A stretch of 64,000 nt of DNA from CAVTJL01 sp963735065 (GTDB lineage: Bacteria > Pseudomonadota > Alphaproteobacteria > Geminicoccales > Geminicoccaceae). The DNA lies in the NCBI GenBank assembly GCA_963735065.1, contig CAVTJL010000004.1, positions 1,178,001 to 1,242,000 of the forward strand, in the 5' to 3' direction. The notes under the pieces were generated by a model. It was not told the DNA's origin, ran no database searches, and was given only the letters and a program-made list of their open reading frames with translations. A program made the translations under genes and the position numbers. Position 1 is the first letter of the stretch. The number at the start of each line of letters is the position of its first letter. Positions 61,401 through 64,000 of the stretch are shown in pieces.

Positions 61401-63294
61401 CGCCCGCTCCACGGCGGCGCTCACCGTGCTGATCGACCGGCCACCCGTCGCCGTCGCCGGCGGCAACCGGGAGAGCTGCGGCGGCAGCGTCGTCGTCTTC
61501 GACGGCAGCAAGTCGCGCGATCCCGAGGGCGGCCTTCTGCGCTACCATTGGGACTTCGGGGACGGCACCGGGGCCGACATCGTCAACCCGACCAAGACCT
61601 ATGTTCACGGCGGCGCCTATGCGGTGACGCTGACGGTCGAGGACGATTCGGGCTTCGCCCAGAACAAGGACACCGACCGGATCCTCGTGCGCGTGCACGA
61701 TTCGCCGATCGCGGTGGCCGGGCCCGATCAGCTCGCCTGCGTGGGCGGCGAGGTCCACTTCGACGGCTCGGCCTCGCGCAATCCGGGCGGCGTGGTGAGC
61801 CGCTACACCTGGAATTTCGGCGACACCACCACCGGCAGCAGCGACCGCCCGGTGCACGTCTTCACCAAGCCTGGCGACTACCGGGTCATCCTGACGATCG
61901 AGGGTGATCAGGCGGGCCAGTGCCCCAACACCAACACCGGCGAGATGACCGTCAAGGTGATCGCGGCGCCAACGGCGCGCATCGTGGCGCCGGCAGCCGT
62001 GCCGGTGGGTGCGCCGGCTCATTTCGACGCCTCGACCTCGGCGGTCACGGTGGGCCGGATCACCGGCTGGCACTGGGACTTCGGCGACGGCGAGACGGCC
62101 GACGGCGAGGCCGTGGACCACACCTTCAAGAAGGCCGGTCGCTACGCCACCCTGCTCACGCTCGACACGACCGGCGGGGCCGAGACATGCAGCCGCGTGA
62201 CGGCCCAGCACGCCATCGTGGTCAATGCGTCGCCCGTGGCGGTGGCCGGGGGTGCCCGGACGGTCAGCACGGGCGAGGAGGTCCTGTTCGACGCCTCGGC
62301 CTCGCACGACGAGGACGGCGGCATCACCGACTATGCGTGGGACTTCGGCGACGGCACGACGGCCGGCGGGGTCAATGTACGGCACCGCTTCAGCGCGGCG
62401 GGCCACTACGCGGTCAAGCTCACGGTCACCGACAACACGGATCTGCCCAACAACAAGGGAGAGGACGTGGCGATGGTGACCGTCGCTCAGCCGCCGGAGC
62501 CGGTGATCACGCGGCCGGCCGCCGCCTGCCCGGGCGAGACCCTGACGTTCAGCGGCTCCGCGTCGAGCGACACCGGCGCTGCCATCAAGTCCTACGCGTG
62601 GAGCTTCGGCGACGGGGGCAAGGCGGAGGGTGCCGAGGTGACCCACAGCTACGCCGCCCCGGGCCTCTACGAGCTGGCGCTCGCGGTGGACGACGGCTCC
62701 GGCCTGCCGGGTGCCCGGCAGCAGGCGGCCGTGCCGCTGCGCGTGAACCGGGCGCCGCACAGCCAGGCCGGACCCGACCGGCTGGCCTGCCCCGGCGAGG
62801 ACGTCGCCTTCGATGGCGGAGCCTCCTCCGACTGGGACGGCCAGATCACGCAGTATGACTGGGACTTCGCCGACGGGAGCACGGCGCAAGGGGTGAAGGC
62901 CTCGCATCGCTTCGCCTCGCCCGGAAGCTATGACGTGCGGCTGACGGTGACGGACAATTCCCGGTCGAGCTGCGCCGCCGACACGTCGCAGGCCCGCGTC
63001 ACGGTCATCGCGTCTCCGGTGGCACAGGCCGGCGGCGACCGCACCGGCTATGTGGGCGGCGCGCATGACGAGCTCCTGTTCGACGCCTCGGCGTCGCAGG
63101 CGCAGGACGGCCGACCGCTGGCCTTCGAGTGGGACCTCGGCGACGGCACGGTGCTGGCCGGCGAGAAGGTTCGCCATGCCTATGTCAAGCCGGGGCGTTA
63201 TCCTGTGCGGCTCACCGTGAGCGACGGCTCGGGCCTCACCTGCGGCCGTGCGACGGACGAGGTCGAGGTCGAGGTCGGCGATCGTCGCCCGTAG
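58410..63294 (+). CDS. giant exported protein with 15 PKD domains, interrupted by a single-base frameshift
   Basis: Starts at GTG 58410 (AGGGG 10-15 bases upstream) with signal peptide (VLFLLSFLLLGLGQARA). A unique beta-rich N-terminal part (about 300 residues: FRDTIYLAVPDTTKDRLYIRVFDPDTGG, Pro/Ala linker, then VTLYVTDQSGR-type strands) is followed from residue about 317 by 15 PKD-like repeats. Each has a version of FDGSGS-x-DPDG-x-I-x-x-Y-x-WDFGDG and a terminal YT-x-x-LTVTDNSG strand. Around residue 711 the frame breaks; dropping one A of the AA at 60540-60541 joins both halves exactly to give 1627 residues. PKD domains are usually stalk-like extracellular binding modules. Some repeats carry extra cysteines. 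No C-terminal anchor is visible, so it may be secreted or held by a partner. Confidence 0.9.
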
Positions 63295-63309
63295 GCGCGG
63301 GAACAGCCG

Positions 63310-64000
63310 ATGCCGGCCCTGACGCTACGCCTGAAGCTTTTGCTGTTCGCGGTGGCGATCGCGATCCTGCCGATCCTGGTCGCCGGCTACACCATGATCC
63401 GGATCGCGCAGGACGAGCTGAAAAGCTCGGCCAACGAGCAGCTTTTGGCGGTCGCCACCGGCGTCGCGCGGGAGATCAACGACATGGCCGAGCGGACCTG
63501 GCTCGGGCCGCTCCTGCTGATCCGCAACGCCGTCGATGATCCAAGCCTGAGCATCCCGGCCAAGATCGGGCTCCTGACCCTCGGCATCTCGGATCTCTCG
63601 GACGTCGTGGCGCTGCAGATCACGATGGACGGCTCCGATCTGCCGCTCATCGTGACCCAGGATGCCTTCAGCAAGCGGTTGACAGACGCCGGCGTCGATC
63701 CGCTCACAACCCTGGAGGTCGGCCAGGACGCCATTCGCAGGGCGAAGGGCCTGACCGAGGTGTTCTCGCCCATCGTCACCTTCGTGCCGCAGACCGGCGC
63801 CTGGCTGGCGACAATCATCCTACCGCTGCGCACGCAGGTCGCGGGCGCCAACGCAACGCTCTCGGCCCGCATCGATCTTTCGAGGCTGGAGCAAACGATC
63901 GCGAACGACCCGTTCACCAAGACGGGCTTTCTTACGATCGTCGACGCGAGCGGCCGGGCGCTCCTGGACAAGCAACGGCAGGATCTGAGCGGCTACGCGA
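63310..64000 (+). CDS. membrane Cache-type sensor protein, N-terminal part (3' end outside window)
   Basis: Open from ATG 63310 to the window edge, at least 230 residues. A transmembrane segment is at about 7-28 (LLLFAVAIAILPILVAGYTMI), then a periplasmic region with Cache-like marks: ELKSSANEQLLAVATGVAREINDMAERTWLGPLLLIRNA, FSPIVTFVPQTGAWLATIILPL, ARIDLSRLEQTI, GFLTIVDASGRALLDKQRQDL. This is how membrane receptors such as adenylate/guanylate cyclases, histidine kinases or PP2C phosphatases begin; the output domain lies outside the window. It starts 15 bases after the PKD gene and so is very likely co-transcribed with it and the FecR gene. Confidence 0.75.
   Translation, partial: MPALTLRLKLLLFAVAIAILPILVAGYTMIRIAQDELKSSANEQLLAVATGVAREINDMAERTWLGPLLLIRNAVDDPSLSIPAKIGLLTLGISDLSDVVALQITMDGSDLPLIVTQDAFSKRLTDAGVDPLTTLEVGQDAIRRAKGLTEVFSPIVTFVPQTGAWLATIILPLRTQVAGANATLSARIDLSRLEQTIANDPFTKTGFLTIVDASGRALLDKQRQDLSGYA

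Overview
The window is high-G+C DNA with dense coding, short intergenic gaps, many 4-base ATGA/GTGA overlaps and GGAGG-type ribosome binding sites. The gene families (6-phosphogluconate dehydrogenase with GntK, FrcBCA-like sugar ABC transporter, DUF6502/DUF5666 pair, DUF29, YeeE/YedE, OpgC-like acyltransferase, PHB-depolymerase-type esterase beside a CopG protein) point to an environmental alphaproteobacterium, perhaps Rhodospirillales/Geminicoccales. That placement is inference: there is no rRNA or other phylogenetic marker here.

Layout. 1-8.9 kb: metabolic genes (amidase end, AI-2E-type membrane protein, gntK-gnd, FMN-dependent hydroxyacid oxidase, an HtrA-like protein without its catalytic triad, an enolase-superfamily enzyme). 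8.9-11.6 kb: a DUF5666 lipoprotein and a DUF6502 protein, divergent from a Gly/Ser-rich secreted protein, across an intergenic array of three GTGGG-N7-CCCAC palindromes. 11.7-19.9 kb: RND efflux pump and adaptor, a membrane protein with a decayed EAL-like end, a small unknown and a Cache-HAMP-GGDEF diguanylate cyclase. 20.1-23.3 kb: gamma-glutamyltransferase-like enzyme, SMP-30 lactonase-like enzyme, a hypothetical. 23.3-26.5 kb, minus strand: repeat lipoprotein, a barstar domain fused to a hypoxanthine phosphoribosyltransferase, a secreted barnase-like ribonuclease and a YeeE/YedE transporter.

26.7-30.7 kb is an accessory patch: a frameshifted unknown, a damaged MazE with MazF debris, an intact HicBA pair, an IS110-like transposase stub, a DUF4145 protein of different base composition and a DUF29 gene with a 99-bp internal duplication and an amber stop. 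31-44.5 kb returns to chromosomal genes: alcohol dehydrogenase, LysE exporter with a GNAT stub, NitT/TauT-type ABC system, fructose-type ABC transporter, and an asparagine-synthase/glycosyltransferase operon. 44.6-55.5 kb: CopG regulator, esterase, PRC-barrel protein, TIM-barrel protein, two-component system with PepSY and cytochrome-b neighbours, rhamnose mutarotase, OpgC-like, glyoxalase-like and MDR enzymes. 56-64 kb: a LysM-FecR-Ig protein, a giant protein with 15 PKD domains and the start of a membrane Cache-type sensor, probably one surface/sensory locus.

The standout is the barnase/barstar pair in which the immunity domain is covalently joined to a purine-salvage enzyme. A second general observation is that four otherwise well-conserved genes are each broken by one extra base in a 2-3 nt homopolymer and restored exactly by removing it, which looks more like consensus-sequence error than real gene decay.
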